NCBI GenBank assembly: GCA_027023445.1
Contig: JALVVK010000015.1
Coordinates: 1-61,837 of the forward strand
Length of the DNA stretch: 61,837 bases
Direction: 5' to 3'
Origin: Deltaproteobacteria bacterium
Lineage (GTDB): Bacteria > Desulfobacterota > Dissulfuribacteria > Dissulfuribacterales > JALVPX01
The notes beneath the pieces are model-generated. The model made no database searches, was not told the origin of the DNA, and saw nothing but the letters and a program-made list of their open reading frames with translations. This document shows positions 26,810 through 36,031 of this stretch, one piece after another. The translations under genes and the position numbers were made by a program. How positions within the stretch are numbered: the first letter of the stretch is position 1; the number at the start of each line of letters is the position of its first letter.

Positions 26810-27847
26810 ATGAATTCAGCCATCGTCAACCTGCCTGCGGACCTCATAGAAACCTGGGAGCTGATCAATCAGCCGGGGGCGCTGCACACCGAAGATACCT
26901 GTGTCTTGCCAAACCAGGCTTTTTTGAACCTGTTCGGCTATATGCGCACAGAGGAGGTGGCAGGCAGGGCCATGGGGGATTTTATTTCTCCATGGTCTGC
27001 CGGAAGGGCCAGGCTCGGAATGCGTGAGGCCACCGGCCGGCTGAAAAACGCCTCCAGCATAGACATAGAGGTCACCACCCTGCCCCTGCTCTCAGAAGGA
27101 CGGACCCTGTATCAAAGCTTTATACGGGACATAACTGAACTCAAAACCTGGGAAGGCAAACTCCTTCAGGCGGAACGGCTCACCGCAATGGGAAAACTCG
27201 CGGGTGAGATCGCGCACGAAATCAACAATCCCCTTGGTGGAATCCTGCTTTATGCCAACCTGATAAAGGAGGATATACCGGGTGATTCCCAGATGGCGTC
27301 CAACCTTGAGAAGATCATCAAACTTGCTACAAGATGCAGGATTATAGCCAAAGGGCTCCTTAATTTTGGCAGGTCTTCATCAAAAACCTTTGTTCCCGTG
27401 GACCTGAACCAGGTCGTCCAGGAGATGTTCCACCTTGTGGCGGACCATAAACTCTTCAGGGATGTGCAGACCCATATCCAACTTGCCCAGGACCTTCCGC
27501 TGCTCATGGGCGACAAGGGCCAGGTCGAACAGGTGGTGCTCAATCTCATTATAAACGCGGTTGAGGCCATGAATGGGTCTGGCAGGCTTCATATAAGGAC
27601 CAGGGTTCTGACAAAAACAAATGAGTTGGAACTTATTGTGCGTGATACCGGCCCCGGCATACCGGACGAGGTCCTTCATAAGATATTTGAACCTTTTTTT
27701 ACCACCAAGCGTCCAGGCAGGGGTACAGGCCTTGGCCTTTCCATCACCCACGGCATAGTGCAGCGCCACGGCGGAAGGATCGGTGTCAAAGGTGGCCCTG
27801 GCAAGGGCGCCTGTTTCGAGGTAATTTTACCACTGAAAAACAGTTAG
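26810..27847 (+). CDS. PAS-domain sensor histidine kinase (NtrB-like)
   Basis: A soluble kinase of 345 residues. A PAS domain (about 10-112) ends YQSFIRDITELK. The phospho-acceptor H136 is in LAGEIAHEINNPLGG. The ATPase domain has the N box NLIINAVEAMNG, G1 DTGPGIPDEV, F box EPFFTTK and G2 GRGTGLGLS. No membrane segment, so it senses a cytosolic cue. The sigma54 regulator gene 61 bases downstream is the evident partner. Not assigned as NtrB proper because no nitrogen genes are adjacent. Confidence 0.9.
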   Translation: MNSAIVNLPADLIETWELINQPGALHTEDTCVLPNQAFLNLFGYMRTEEVAGRAMGDFISPWSAGRARLGMREATGRLKNASSIDIEVTTLPLLSEGRTLYQSFIRDITELKTWEGKLLQAERLTAMGKLAGEIAHEINNPLGGILLYANLIKEDIPGDSQMASNLEKIIKLATRCRIIAKGLLNFGRSSSKTFVPVDLNQVVQEMFHLVADHKLFRDVQTHIQLAQDLPLLMGDKGQVEQVVLNLIINAVEAMNGSGRLHIRTRVLTKTNELELIVRDTGPGIPDEVLHKIFEPFFTTKRPGRGTGLGLSITHGIVQRHGGRIGVKGGPGKGACFEVILPLKNS

Positions 27848-27908
27848 CACGGGCAGGTGACACAGGCGGGAACTCGCTTTCATGCCTGCCACACACTGAG
27901 AAGATACC

Positions 27909-29258
27909 ATGAAGGCACGAATACTGATTGTTGATGACGATCCGGCGATAAATGACGGCTGCGGCCAGGTACTGACCAGACAGGGATACGAGGTCTCCCA
28001 GGCTGAATCCGGAAGCAGGGCATGGTCACTGGTGGATCAATACGACTTTGATCTGATTCTTCTTGACCTCAAACTTCCGGATATAAATGGATTGGACCTG
28101 CTCAGGCGCATCAGGTCAAGGGACACAATGGTGCCGGTGGTTATGATAACGGCTTACGGCACAGTACAAAACGCGGTTGAGGCCATGAGGATGGGAGCTG
28201 ATGATTTCCTGCCCAAACCCTTCGAGCCTGATGAGCTGCGTTTTGTTGTACAGCGCACGCTGAAAACCCGCCAACTGGCCCTGGAAAACATGTATCTCAG
28301 GGAAGAGCTGAAGAGACAGGAAGGCGACGTAAAAATAATCGGGAGAAGCAAGGCGCTAACCGAGCTTCTGGATCAGGTGGAAAGGGTCGCCTCCACGGAC
28401 AGCACCGTGCTCATAACAGGGGAAAGCGGGACAGGCAAAGGCCTTATTGCCCGCAGGATACACGAACTCAGCAGGCGAAGGGATAATCCCTTTGTTTCCG
28501 TGGACTGTTCCACCCTGGTTCCATCCCTGTTTGAAAGCGAGCTTTTCGGTCATGTCAAGGGCGCCTTTACCGGGGCCGACTCAAACAAGATAGGCAAATT
28601 CGAGCTTGCCAACGGCGGAAGCCTTTTCCTGGACGAAATCGCCAACATTAACCTGGAGTTGCAGGCCAAGCTGCTCAAGGCGGTAGAGGAAAAGGAAATT
28701 TCCAGGGTGGGGAGCCACAGGCTTACCAAGGTGGATGTACGCATAATCGCCGCCACGAACAAGGACCTTCGGGCGGAAATCCAGGCAGGGTCGTTCAGGG
28801 AAGACCTGTATTTCAGGTTAAACGTGGTGGCATTGAGGACTCCCCGCCTGAGGGACCGCATGGACGACCTGCCCTTGCTGGCCACCCACTTCCTGAAGCG
28901 GTTTGCCCTTCGTCACCACAGGCCAGGGCTTTACCTGACTTCCAGGGCCATTTCAGTACTGCAGCATTATCACTGGCCAGGCAATGTCAGGGAACTGGAA
29001 AACACAATGGAAAGGCTGGTCATCTTTGCCAAAGACACTGCCATTGACGAAGAAGACATAAAATCCGCGGGCGCCCAGTTCAGGGCAAAAAAGTCTGAAA
29101 CACACGATCTCGGGCTGGTCCGCCTGGAAGAGGTGGAGAAAAGACACATATTGAACGTATTGGAACATACAGGGGGCAACCGTTCTGAAACCGCATCCAT
29201 CCTTGGGATAGACAGGAAAACCCTTCGTTCCAGGCTCAAAAAATGGAACATGGAATAA
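27909..29258 (+). CDS. sigma54-dependent response regulator (NtrC family)
   Basis: A 449-residue activator. Receiver domain with D53 in LILLDLKLPD, T81 and the PKPFEP lysine. AAA+ domain with Walker A GESGTGKG at 171-178, the sigma54-contacting GAFTGA at 218-223, Walker B GGSLFLDEIANI and the arginine-rich FREDLYFRLNVV. C-terminal Fis-type helix-turn-helix NRSETASILGIDRKTLRSRL. It should be phosphorylated by the kinase encoded upstream and open sigma54 promoters; targets are unknown. Converges on tmk with 19 bases between stops. Confidence 0.93.
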   Translation: MKARILIVDDDPAINDGCGQVLTRQGYEVSQAESGSRAWSLVDQYDFDLILLDLKLPDINGLDLLRRIRSRDTMVPVVMITAYGTVQNAVEAMRMGADDFLPKPFEPDELRFVVQRTLKTRQLALENMYLREELKRQEGDVKIIGRSKALTELLDQVERVASTDSTVLITGESGTGKGLIARRIHELSRRRDNPFVSVDCSTLVPSLFESELFGHVKGAFTGADSNKIGKFELANGGSLFLDEIANINLELQAKLLKAVEEKEISRVGSHRLTKVDVRIIAATNKDLRAEIQAGSFREDLYFRLNVVALRTPRLRDRMDDLPLLATHFLKRFALRHHRPGLYLTSRAISVLQHYHWPGNVRELENTMERLVIFAKDTAIDEEDIKSAGAQFRAKKSETHDLGLVRLEEVEKRHILNVLEHTGGNRSETASILGIDRKTLRSRLKKWNME

Positions 29259-29277
29259 TTAAGGATAAGGGGCCTTG

Positions 29278-29910
29278 TCACCGGCAGGAAGACTCACCTT
29301 CACCTGATATCATTCGCATCACAGCGTCTTCAATGTCCTTTTCTGGCATGGATGCGTCTATCCGCCTTACAAAAGGATCCTTTAAGGCGGCAAAAATCCG
29401 GGATACCCTTTCCAGGTATTCCAGTTCCTCCATGTTGTTCAGATCCTGGCCGCGACCATGCCTGATCCTTCTGACCGCTTCCTCCGGAGACAATTCCATG
29501 ATAATTACCAGGTCCGGTATCGGGGCAAATGCCTCATTCGCCTTTCTTATTGCCTCAGGGTCCAGCCCCCTGGCCCCCTGGTACGCCATGGTGGAAAAGT
29601 AATATCTGTCGCAGATTATGACCTTCCCCTGCTCCTGCGCAGGCCTTATCGTCTCCCGCACGTGTTGCATCCGGTCCTTCATGAACAAATCCATCTCTTC
29701 CTCTGGACCGGGCCTTTGCGGAGACAGGAATCCCTGCCTTAATTTAAGCCCCCAGGGGCCATTGGTGGGCTCACAGGTAAAAATGGCAGGGACACCCATG
29801 TGAATCATCCTGTCACACAGATTCCTTGCCAGGGTGGTTTTCCCCGAGCCGTCTATGCCCTCTATAACGATTAACCGGCCCCTGCGGCCCGATTCTTCAG
29901 CACCGGCCAT
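29278..29910 (-). CDS. tmk: thymidylate kinase
   Basis: Phosphorylates dTMP to dTDP. The 210 residues have P-loop FIEGIDGSGKTTLAR-type sequence (IVIEGIDGSGKTT) near residue 15, CEPTNGPWG in place of the usual EPGGT loop, the DRYYFSTMAYQGARGL (DRY) motif and a short LID region RIRHGRGQDL. The C-terminus ends in a basic, Ser-rich tail. The CEPTNGPWG variant is unusual for canonical bacterial Tmk, so a related dNMP kinase activity is conceivable. Located downstream of the smr gene. Confidence 0.88.
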   Translation of the reverse strand: MAGAEESGRRGRLIVIEGIDGSGKTTLARNLCDRMIHMGVPAIFTCEPTNGPWGLKLRQGFLSPQRPGPEEEMDLFMKDRMQHVRETIRPAQEQGKVIICDRYYFSTMAYQGARGLDPEAIRKANEAFAPIPDLVIIMELSPEEAVRRIRHGRGQDLNNMEELEYLERVSRIFAALKDPFVRRIDASMPEKDIEDAVMRMISGEGESSCR

Positions 29911-29919
29911 AAACCTTTC

Positions 29920-30705
29920 CTACCTCCCGGTCCCCCGTGACGGCAAACGGTCCCTCATTAGCGCGTAGGTAACCCCGGCTCCGCCATCCCACGCAGGAGC
30001 GCTGGCAAAGGCAATGATACGCTTCCTGTAGGGGCCACGGGAAAGCCAGTCTACCACCAGACGCTTCAATACCGGCCTTCCACGTGAAGAAAGGCCCCTG
30101 CCATGTATAAAGGCGATACATCGCTTACCCTCCCGCAAGGCATTTGACACGAATTCCTCGCACGTCTCAAGGGCTGTGATGGAATCCATGCCGTGGAGAT
30201 CGCAATAGGCCTGAACGGCAAAGGCCCCTCGATGAAGTTTTCTGGCAAGAATTGTCCCCTCCCGGCTCCTGCTTCCTTCTACATATTCAGGGGTCTGACT
30301 GATATTGACCGGCCTTTCGCCCCTCACAAGGGCGTTCAGCTCCCGGAAGACCTCCCTGTCAGCGGCAGCAAGGGTCCCGGCAGACTGTTTGGAAACAGGG
30401 GACCCTGAACCTCGCCCCGGACGGTTGTTTGTTGATCCCTTCGCCCTGCCTCGCCTGTCAGACAGGGGGATTACCCCTTCCATGGCCTTTTCAAAAAGAC
30501 GCATTTCAAGTTCTTCAGGCCTGGCAGGGACCTTCGTACGGGCATCCGCCGCTGGTCTGGCAGACACATTCCCGGCATAAAGGTCACGGGGCCTGCCACG
30601 GCGTGCCATGGGAAGAATGTCCGAGAGTTTTTCAAAGGGACGTATGGTAAAATAATCCCTTTTTTTCCGGTTCTGTTTGCCCGCATAGGGATTCCTTTTT
30701 CGCAT
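29920..30705 (-). CDS. Smr domain protein
   Basis: A 261-residue protein with a basic, disordered N-terminal half (MRKRNPYAGKQNRKKRDYF, later KGSTNNRPGRGSGS) and a C-terminal Smr domain. The domain has YCDLHGMDSITALETCEEFV, CIAFIHGRGLSSRG and AFASAPAWDGGAGVTYALMR. These DLHG and HGxG motifs are the nuclease-type Smr signature found in MutS2 and SmrA, which nick DNA or cleave RNA. Substrate unknown. It lies between ldh and tmk on the same strand. Confidence 0.88.
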   Translation of the reverse strand: MRKRNPYAGKQNRKKRDYFTIRPFEKLSDILPMARRGRPRDLYAGNVSARPAADARTKVPARPEELEMRLFEKAMEGVIPLSDRRGRAKGSTNNRPGRGSGSPVSKQSAGTLAAADREVFRELNALVRGERPVNISQTPEYVEGSRSREGTILARKLHRGAFAVQAYCDLHGMDSITALETCEEFVSNALREGKRCIAFIHGRGLSSRGRPVLKRLVVDWLSRGPYRKRIIAFASAPAWDGGAGVTYALMRDRLPSRGTGR

Positions 30706-30763
30706 ACCGGGTTATGGCGCCTCCATTCCGGGCCGTACGGCTCGATTGCCGGCCCCCTCAGCA

Positions 30764-31711
30764 TCAAGTCAGTTGATACAGTTCATCCAGGGTCTTTCTC
30801 ATAAGACCGGCACTGGTGGCAAGGGCTGACGACTCTTTTTCGTCAAGGGGCAGGGGGAATGTGGCAAGCACCCCGTTACCCCCGACCAGATTGGGAACGG
30901 AAACGGTTACGTCTCTGACACCCGCAACCTCGGCAAGCGGGGTGCAGACCGTAAGAATCGCCCGCTGGTCATAGAGAATCACCTCGGCGATCCTGGCAAG
31001 GGCACTGCCTATTCCATAATATGTGGCACCCTTCCCCCTGATTATGTTGTATGCCGCGTTGCGTACCTTCTGATCAATATGTTCTTTTGTCTCCGTATCC
31101 ACATTCTTGCCTCTTAAACGGCAAAAATCCTCAATCGGCATCCCGCCTACTGTTGTAAGCGACCATGTGAGGACCTCCGAGTCCCCGTGTTCACCCACAA
31201 CATAGCCATGTATATGTGTCGGGTCCACTCCCAGGTGGCGGCCTAACAGGGTTCGGAACCTGGCGGTATCCAGGGTAGTGCCCGATCCAATGACCCGTTG
31301 AGAGGAAACACCCCGGTCCGAGGCAAAACGGGCTGCCATGTGTGTCATGATGTCCACCGGGTTGGTTGCTATCACGAGCACCGCGTCCGGCGCGTTGTCC
31401 AGCACAGAGGGAATTACATTTCTGAAAACCGTCGCGTTGCGGCACAGAAGATCCAGCCTCGTCTCCCCGGGTTTCTGAGATACTCCAGCCGCTATTATAA
31501 CAAGGCGGCATCCCTCCAGGTCCAGATAATCTCCGGCAATAACATCCAGGGGATTTGAAAACGGCACCGCGTGGAAAAGATCTTCCGCTTCCGCCTCCGC
31601 CCTGGCCATGTTCTTGTCAACAAGTACCAGTTGCCGCCCTATTCCCTGCATTATCAATGCGTAAGCAGCGGTCGCCCCTACAAAGCCGGTACCGACTATT
31701 CCTATTTTCAT
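30764..31711 (-). CDS. ldh: L-lactate dehydrogenase
   Basis: NAD-dependent 2-hydroxyacid dehydrogenase of the LDH/MDH superfamily, 315 residues. The NAD-binding start is [18 protein letters not shown]. The specificity loop reads [13 protein letters not shown] with Q79 at the residue that is Gln in lactate and Arg in malate dehydrogenases, so I call it lactate dehydrogenase. Catalytic H175 is in VGEHGDSE, and [10 protein letters not shown] and KGATYYGIG are LDH-type. Start at ATG 31711 with GGAGGA upstream; the track's extra 14 residues are not family-like. Role is pyruvate/lactate interconversion. Confidence 0.87.
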   Translation of the reverse strand: MKIGIVGTGFVGATAAYALIMQGIGRQLVLVDKNMARAEAEAEDLFHAVPFSNPLDVIAGDYLDLEGCRLVIIAAGVSQKPGETRLDLLCRNATVFRNVIPSVLDNAPDAVLVIATNPVDIMTHMAARFASDRGVSSQRVIGSGTTLDTARFRTLLGRHLGVDPTHIHGYVVGEHGDSEVLTWSLTTVGGMPIEDFCRLRGKNVDTETKEHIDQKVRNAAYNIIRGKGATYYGIGSALARIAEVILYDQRAILTVCTPLAEVAGVRDVTVSVPNLVGGNGVLATFPLPLDEKESSALATSAGLMRKTLDELYQLT

Positions 31712-32034
31712 GACAACTAATCCTCCGTTGCACGGCCGCCCACCATTGGGCAAAAAATATTGTCACCAGATACCTCTTAAAAAGATTTTCTCATAAAAAT
31801 GGAGAGTTATCAAGCTTGAAAAGCTCAAGGCTGAAAGGTATGAGGCAAAAATACATCTGTCATCTTTTGCTTTGAGCTTTGGGCTTTCAGCTATTTTTAT
31901 GGTGAATTTGGGAAAAGACAGCAGACAAGGCTTGCCCATCGCCAAGAAAGTCTTTAATAATCTTTGATTAAATATTAGGATAACTGTTAACCTTTGTTGG
32001 GCATTTGCTCAAATAATACATGGGAGGTTTTTTT
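31712..32034. other. divergent region between ldh and dapA with repeat C
   Basis: Repeat C occupies 31815-31892. The remainder is AT-rich and should hold the dapA promoter, for example around 31930-31975, but no hexamer pair is convincing. No lysine riboswitch was recognised. Confidence 0.4.
31815..31892. repeat. repeat C copy 2
   Basis: GCTTGAAAAGCTCAAGGCTG and TTTGAGCTTTGGGCTTTCAG face each other around GGCAAAAATACATCTGTCAT, nearly the same core as copy 1 at 7381. Confidence 0.65.
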
Positions 32035-32973
32035 ATGGCCTGCGGGAAAAAACATTGCAAAAAGGGTAAGGCTTCGGGAACAAATCAGAAAAAGAACATC
32101 CATGGGGCTATCGTAGCCATAGTAACTCCCTTTAAGGATGGAAAAGTAGATGAGGATTCTCTGAAGGATCTCATCGAATGGCAGATAAAGTCAGGCACGC
32201 ATTGCATAGTGCCGTGCGGCACCACCGGTGAATCTGCCACCCTCAGCCATGAAGAGCATAAGAGGGTAGTGGAACTCACCGTGGAAACGGCAAGGGGAAG
32301 GGTTCCGGTAATAGCCGGCACCGGTTCCAATTCAACGGAAGAGACCATTATGCTGACCAGACACGCCAAGGACGTGGGTGCTGACGCGGCCCTTGTGATT
32401 ACGCCCTATTACAACAAGCCCAGCCAGGAAGGTCTGTATCAGCACTTCATGACCGTGGCGAAAGAATGCAAGTTCCCCATGATTCTATATAATGTTCCTG
32501 GCAGAACCAGTGTAAACATGCTTCCTGCGACCGTGGCCAGATGCGCGAGGAACCGTTACATCGTGGGTATCAAGGAGGCAACCGGCAATATGAAACAGGT
32601 TTCCGAGGTCATAAGACAATGCCCCAGGGGCTTCAAGGTGCTCTCTGGTGACGACTTTACGGCCTTTCATACAATGGCCATGGGAGGCCAGGGCGTGATC
32701 TCCGTTGCCTCCAACATAATGCCAAAACAGATGGCCAACATGATGAACGCCTGCGAAAAGGGAGAATTTGAAAAGGCGCGCCGCCTGCATTTTAAACTTT
32801 ATCCGCTTTTCTCGGCCATGTTCTGTGACACCAATCCTGTACCTGCCAAGACCGCGCTGGCAATGATGGGCAGGATCCCCTCGGAAGAAGTCAGGCTGCC
32901 ACTTGCCCCATTAAGCGAGACGAACAGGAACGGGCTGATGGATGTACTCAGATCTTATAAGATTGCAGGTTGA
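32035..32973 (+). CDS. dapA: 4-hydroxy-tetrahydrodipicolinate synthase
   Basis: Condenses pyruvate with aspartate semialdehyde, the first committed step to diaminopimelate and lysine. It has 312 residues: PCGTTGESATLSHEEH, the tyrosine in ITPYYNKPSQEGLY, YNVPGRTSVNM, and Schiff-base lysine in VGIKEATGN. GGGAGG places the start at ATG 32035. This leaves an unusual, Lys-rich N-terminal extension with two Cys (MACGKKHCKKGKASGTNQKK) before the normal family start at HGAIVAIVTPF. First gene of dapA-dapB-FAH, with dapL after a repeat-filled gap. Confidence 0.95.
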   Translation: MACGKKHCKKGKASGTNQKKNIHGAIVAIVTPFKDGKVDEDSLKDLIEWQIKSGTHCIVPCGTTGESATLSHEEHKRVVELTVETARGRVPVIAGTGSNSTEETIMLTRHAKDVGADAALVITPYYNKPSQEGLYQHFMTVAKECKFPMILYNVPGRTSVNMLPATVARCARNRYIVGIKEATGNMKQVSEVIRQCPRGFKVLSGDDFTAFHTMAMGGQGVISVASNIMPKQMANMMNACEKGEFEKARRLHFKLYPLFSAMFCDTNPVPAKTALAMMGRIPSEEVRLPLAPLSETNRNGLMDVLRSYKIAG

Positions 32974-33005
32974 TATTAGCATATAATCTCATGCAAGGAG
33001 GAGAT

Positions 33006-33809
33006 ATGACAGGGGCCATAGTTGCCGGAGCTGCCGGCCGAATGGGTGGAAGGATTATCCACATGATTAACGAGGCGCAGGGGATCACCCTTGCGGCTGC
33101 CTTTGAACGCGCTGACAGCCCTGCTGTCGGACAGGATGCCGGACAGGTTGCCGGTCTTGGAGAACTGGGAGTGCCCATAGCGCCTGGTCTGGAAGATGTA
33201 ATTGACAAGGGAGATGTCATCATTGATTTTACCGTTCACGAAGCGAGCCTGGCCCACGCGAAAACGGCCTCTGCCCACAAGGTCCCCATGGTCATAGGCA
33301 CCACCGGGTTTTCAATGGAGGAACTGGACGAGATAAGCTCCCTGGCCGCCTCATTTCCATGCGTTCTGGCGCCCAACATGAGTGTTGGGGTCAACCTTTT
33401 ATACAAACTGGTAGATATGGCAGCCAGGGTACTTGGCGACGACTATGACATAGAAATAGTCGAGGCCCATCACCGCATGAAAAAGGACGCCCCCAGCGGA
33501 ACCGCCCTACAGCTTGGAAGGGTGGCGGCCGCCGCCCTTGACAGGGACCTGGAACGGGTGGGCGTGTTTGAAAGGTGCGGACAGATCGGTGAGAGAAGCA
33601 GGACGGAGATAGGCATTCAGACCGTCAGGGCAGGGGATATTGTTGGAGAACACACGGTGCTTTTCGGCGGCATGGGCGAACGCATAGAGCTTGTTCACAA
33701 GGCATCAAGCCGCGACACCTTTGCCAAGGGTGCTGTCAGGGCGGCCAGATGGATCGTCGGAAGGGAACCCGGAATTTATAACATGCAGGACGTGCTGGGC
33801 CTTAAATAG
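33006..33809 (+). CDS. dapB: 4-hydroxy-tetrahydrodipicolinate reductase
   Basis: Second step of the diaminopimelate pathway, NAD(P)H-dependent reduction of the DapA product. The 267 residues contain the nucleotide-binding AIVAGAAGRMGGRI at the start, VVIGTTGF-like VPMVIGTTGFS, the hinge LAPNMSVGVNLL, and the catalytic EAHHRMKKDAPSGTA. AAGGAGGAG precedes the ATG, which removes 12 residues from the track ORF. Stop is TAG. Confidence 0.96.
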   Translation: MTGAIVAGAAGRMGGRIIHMINEAQGITLAAAFERADSPAVGQDAGQVAGLGELGVPIAPGLEDVIDKGDVIIDFTVHEASLAHAKTASAHKVPMVIGTTGFSMEELDEISSLAASFPCVLAPNMSVGVNLLYKLVDMAARVLGDDYDIEIVEAHHRMKKDAPSGTALQLGRVAAAALDRDLERVGVFERCGQIGERSRTEIGIQTVRAGDIVGEHTVLFGGMGERIELVHKASSRDTFAKGAVRAARWIVGREPGIYNMQDVLGLK

Positions 33810-33837
33810 CCTGCCATCCGGAAGAAAGAGGTGAAAA

Positions 33838-34599
33838 ATGAGGCTTGTCAGGTTTCAGGTAGAGGAATCAGACACCCCTTTAAGCGGCATCTATGCGGAT
33901 GACCATGTTACCGTAATGGTTGGTGATCCGTACAGTGGCATGATAGTGGGCACATCTGAAAAGTATCCTGTTGACCAGATCCATCTTCTTCCCCCATGCG
34001 TCCCCACAAAGGTGGTGGCGGTTGGCCTCAATTACCGGGATCATGCCGCGGAGCTTGGCATGCCAATCCCTGAAGAGCCCCTCATCTTCCTCAAGCCGCC
34101 TTCTTCCGTAACCGGACCGGGCAAGCCAATCAAATGCCCGAAGATGAGCAACCAGGTGGAATACGAGGGAGAACTCGGAGTGGTCATAGGCCAGCGTACA
34201 AAAAAGGTGGCGGCGTCCAGCACGAAAAATTATATTCTTGGTTATACCTGTCTCAATGACGTTACAGCCAGGGATCTGCAGAAAAAAGACGTACAGTTCA
34301 CAAGGGCCAAAAGTTTTGACACCTTCTGCCCCATCGGGCCTTGGATAGAAACCGAGCTGGATCCATCGAATCTGCGGATCCAGTCCCGGGTGAATGGGCA
34401 AACGCGTCAGGATTCCAGCACCAGCCAGCTCATTCATTCTGTTTATGACCTCATCAGTTTTATCTCTCACGTCATGACACTGGAACCTGGAGATGTTATC
34501 GCTACAGGTACGCCAAAGGGCGTGGGGCCGCTAAATAAAGGCGACCGCGTGGAGATTGAGGTGGAAGGAATAGGTGTGCTGGAGAATACAGTACGTTGA
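33838..34599 (+). CDS. fumarylacetoacetate hydrolase (FAH) family protein
   Basis: A 253-residue FAH-fold enzyme. VVAVGLNYRDHAAELG is the family start of the catalytic domain, then FLKPPSSVTGPG, metal ligands within VEYEGELGVVIG, GYTCLNDVTARDLQ and the closing GDVIATGTPKGVGPL. Relatives are acylpyruvases, oxaloacetate decarboxylases and dienedioate isomerases, which cleave or isomerise 2-oxo acids with Mg or Mn. The substrate is not predictable. It is 28 bases after dapB and probably in the same transcript. Its stop codon coincides with the start of repeat A. Confidence 0.87.
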   Translation: MRLVRFQVEESDTPLSGIYADDHVTVMVGDPYSGMIVGTSEKYPVDQIHLLPPCVPTKVVAVGLNYRDHAAELGMPIPEEPLIFLKPPSSVTGPGKPIKCPKMSNQVEYEGELGVVIGQRTKKVAASSTKNYILGYTCLNDVTARDLQKKDVQFTRAKSFDTFCPIGPWIETELDPSNLRIQSRVNGQTRQDSSTSQLIHSVYDLISFISHVMTLEPGDVIATGTPKGVGPLNKGDRVEIEVEGIGVLENTVR

Positions 34600-34706
34600 A
34601 TGATAAATGGTGAACTATAATTTGCGGCAAACAAATTTTTATTAAATTCAAAAAACTATAACAACTTAGCACCTTAATAACATTCAGGATTTACCATTTA
34701 ACATTG
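34596..34706 (+). repeat. repeat A copy 3
   Basis: TTGAATGATAAATGGTGAAC, then GGCAAACAAATTTTTATTAA, then GGATTTACCATTTAACATTG. Same orientation and length as the copy at 58978. Begins at the stop codon of the FAH-family gene. Confidence 0.8.
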
Positions 34707-34727
34707 TATTTCCACGGTAACTGGCAT

Positions 34728-34842
34728 CCCCGGGGCAGGCACAACAAACTACAGAAATGCACCTGGGAACATTTTGTTTTTTGTCCATGTATGATGTCCT
34801 TGTGTGTCCATGGCTGATTGAAAAAGATATTTCTGGATAAAA
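34728..34842 (+). repeat. repeat E copy 1
   Basis: CCCCGGGGCAGGCACAACAA, then CATTTTGTTTTTTGTCCATG, then CCTTGTGTGTCCATGGCTGA. An inverted copy lies at 45459-45567 and a fragment at 1690-1726. It ends just before the ribosome-binding site of dapL. Confidence 0.7.
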
Positions 34843-34858
34843 AGGGGATTTTACTTTC

Positions 34859-36022
34859 ATGAATTTTTATAAATCCAGGCGGATAAAGCAGTTACCGCCC
34901 TATCTGTTTGTGGAGCTTGACCGCAAAAAGGCCGAGGCGGTGAGCAGGGGAGTGGACGTAATAGATCTCGGGATAGGGGACCCGGATCTTCCCACCCCTG
35001 ATTTTATCGTAAAAAGTATGGCAGAAGCGGTTCAGAGGCCGGAATACCACAGGTATCCGTCGTCTGCCGGTATGGCCTCTTTCCGGAAGGCTGCCGCACG
35101 GTGGTGTAAAAAAAGATTCGGCCTTGATCTGGACGCCGATACCCAGGTAACGGCTCTGGTAGGTTCCAAGGAGGCTATCGCCCATTTTCCGCTGGCCTTC
35201 GTGGATCCTGGAGACACGGTTCTGGTGCCCACTCCGGGATATCCCGTATATCATATAGGCACGCTTTTTTGCGGAGGGAACACCCATTACCTGCCACTGC
35301 TCAGGGAAAACGATTTCTTGCCGGACATTGACTCCATCCCTGAAGACGTGCTCCAGGGTGCCCGTATCCTTTGGCTGAATTACCCGAACAACCCCACAGC
35401 CGCGCTGGCGACAAAGGATTTTTTCGCAAAGGTAGTGGATTTTGCCAGGGAGCATGAAATCATCATATGTCATGACGCTGCCTATTCCGAGATGACCTTT
35501 GACGGCTACAGGGCGCCAAGCTTTCTTGAAACCCCTGGCGCCATGGACGTGGGCATTGAATTCCATTCACTTTCCAAGACCTACAACATGACCGGCTGGC
35601 GTATAGGCTTTGCCGTGGGCCATCCGGAGCTTGTGGGCGCGCTCAAAAAAGTCAAGTCAAATGTTGATTCCGGGCAGTTCGAAGCCGTTCAGGACGCCGC
35701 GGTGACAGCCCTTGACAGTGACCAGTCCTGCGTGGAGGAAATGCGCAGGATATACACGGAACGAAGGGACACCCTGGTCTCAGGGCTGAGGGATCTGGGC
35801 CTTGACGCCCCGTATCCAAAGGCCACCTTTTATGTCTGGACCCCGGTTCCTGATGGATACGGTTCGCAGGAATTCAGTAATTTCCTGCTGGAAAAGGCAG
35901 GTATTGTATGCACACCGGGCAATGGTTTTGGCGAACCGGGTGAAGGCTTTGTGCGAATGGCCCTTACCGTCCCGGCGGACCGCCTGAAACTGGCCATTGA
36001 CAGGATGAAGGCCGTTCTCTGA
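34859..36022 (+). CDS. dapL: LL-diaminopimelate aminotransferase
   Basis: Converts tetrahydrodipicolinate to LL-diaminopimelate in one PLP-dependent step. The 387 residues start with IKQLPPYLFVELDRKK and IDLGIGDPDLPTP, the DapL-type N-terminus. NYPNNPTAALATKDFF, ICHDAAYSEMTFDGYRAPSFL (in pieces) and the PLP lysine in SLSKTYNMTGWRIGF follow. With dapA and dapB upstream this completes the short route without succinylated intermediates. Other class I aminotransferases are less likely given the context. Confidence 0.93.
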   Translation: MNFYKSRRIKQLPPYLFVELDRKKAEAVSRGVDVIDLGIGDPDLPTPDFIVKSMAEAVQRPEYHRYPSSAGMASFRKAAARWCKKRFGLDLDADTQVTALVGSKEAIAHFPLAFVDPGDTVLVPTPGYPVYHIGTLFCGGNTHYLPLLRENDFLPDIDSIPEDVLQGARILWLNYPNNPTAALATKDFFAKVVDFAREHEIIICHDAAYSEMTFDGYRAPSFLETPGAMDVGIEFHSLSKTYNMTGWRIGFAVGHPELVGALKKVKSNVDSGQFEAVQDAAVTALDSDQSCVEEMRRIYTERRDTLVSGLRDLGLDAPYPKATFYVWTPVPDGYGSQEFSNFLLEKAGIVCTPGNGFGEPGEGFVRMALTVPADRLKLAIDRMKAVL

Positions 36023-36031
36023 GCACGGAGA

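Noticed and set aside
30764-31711. Malate dehydrogenase as the name for this gene
   Set aside because: Gln, not Arg, at the specificity position and LDH-like flanking sequence favour lactate dehydrogenase.
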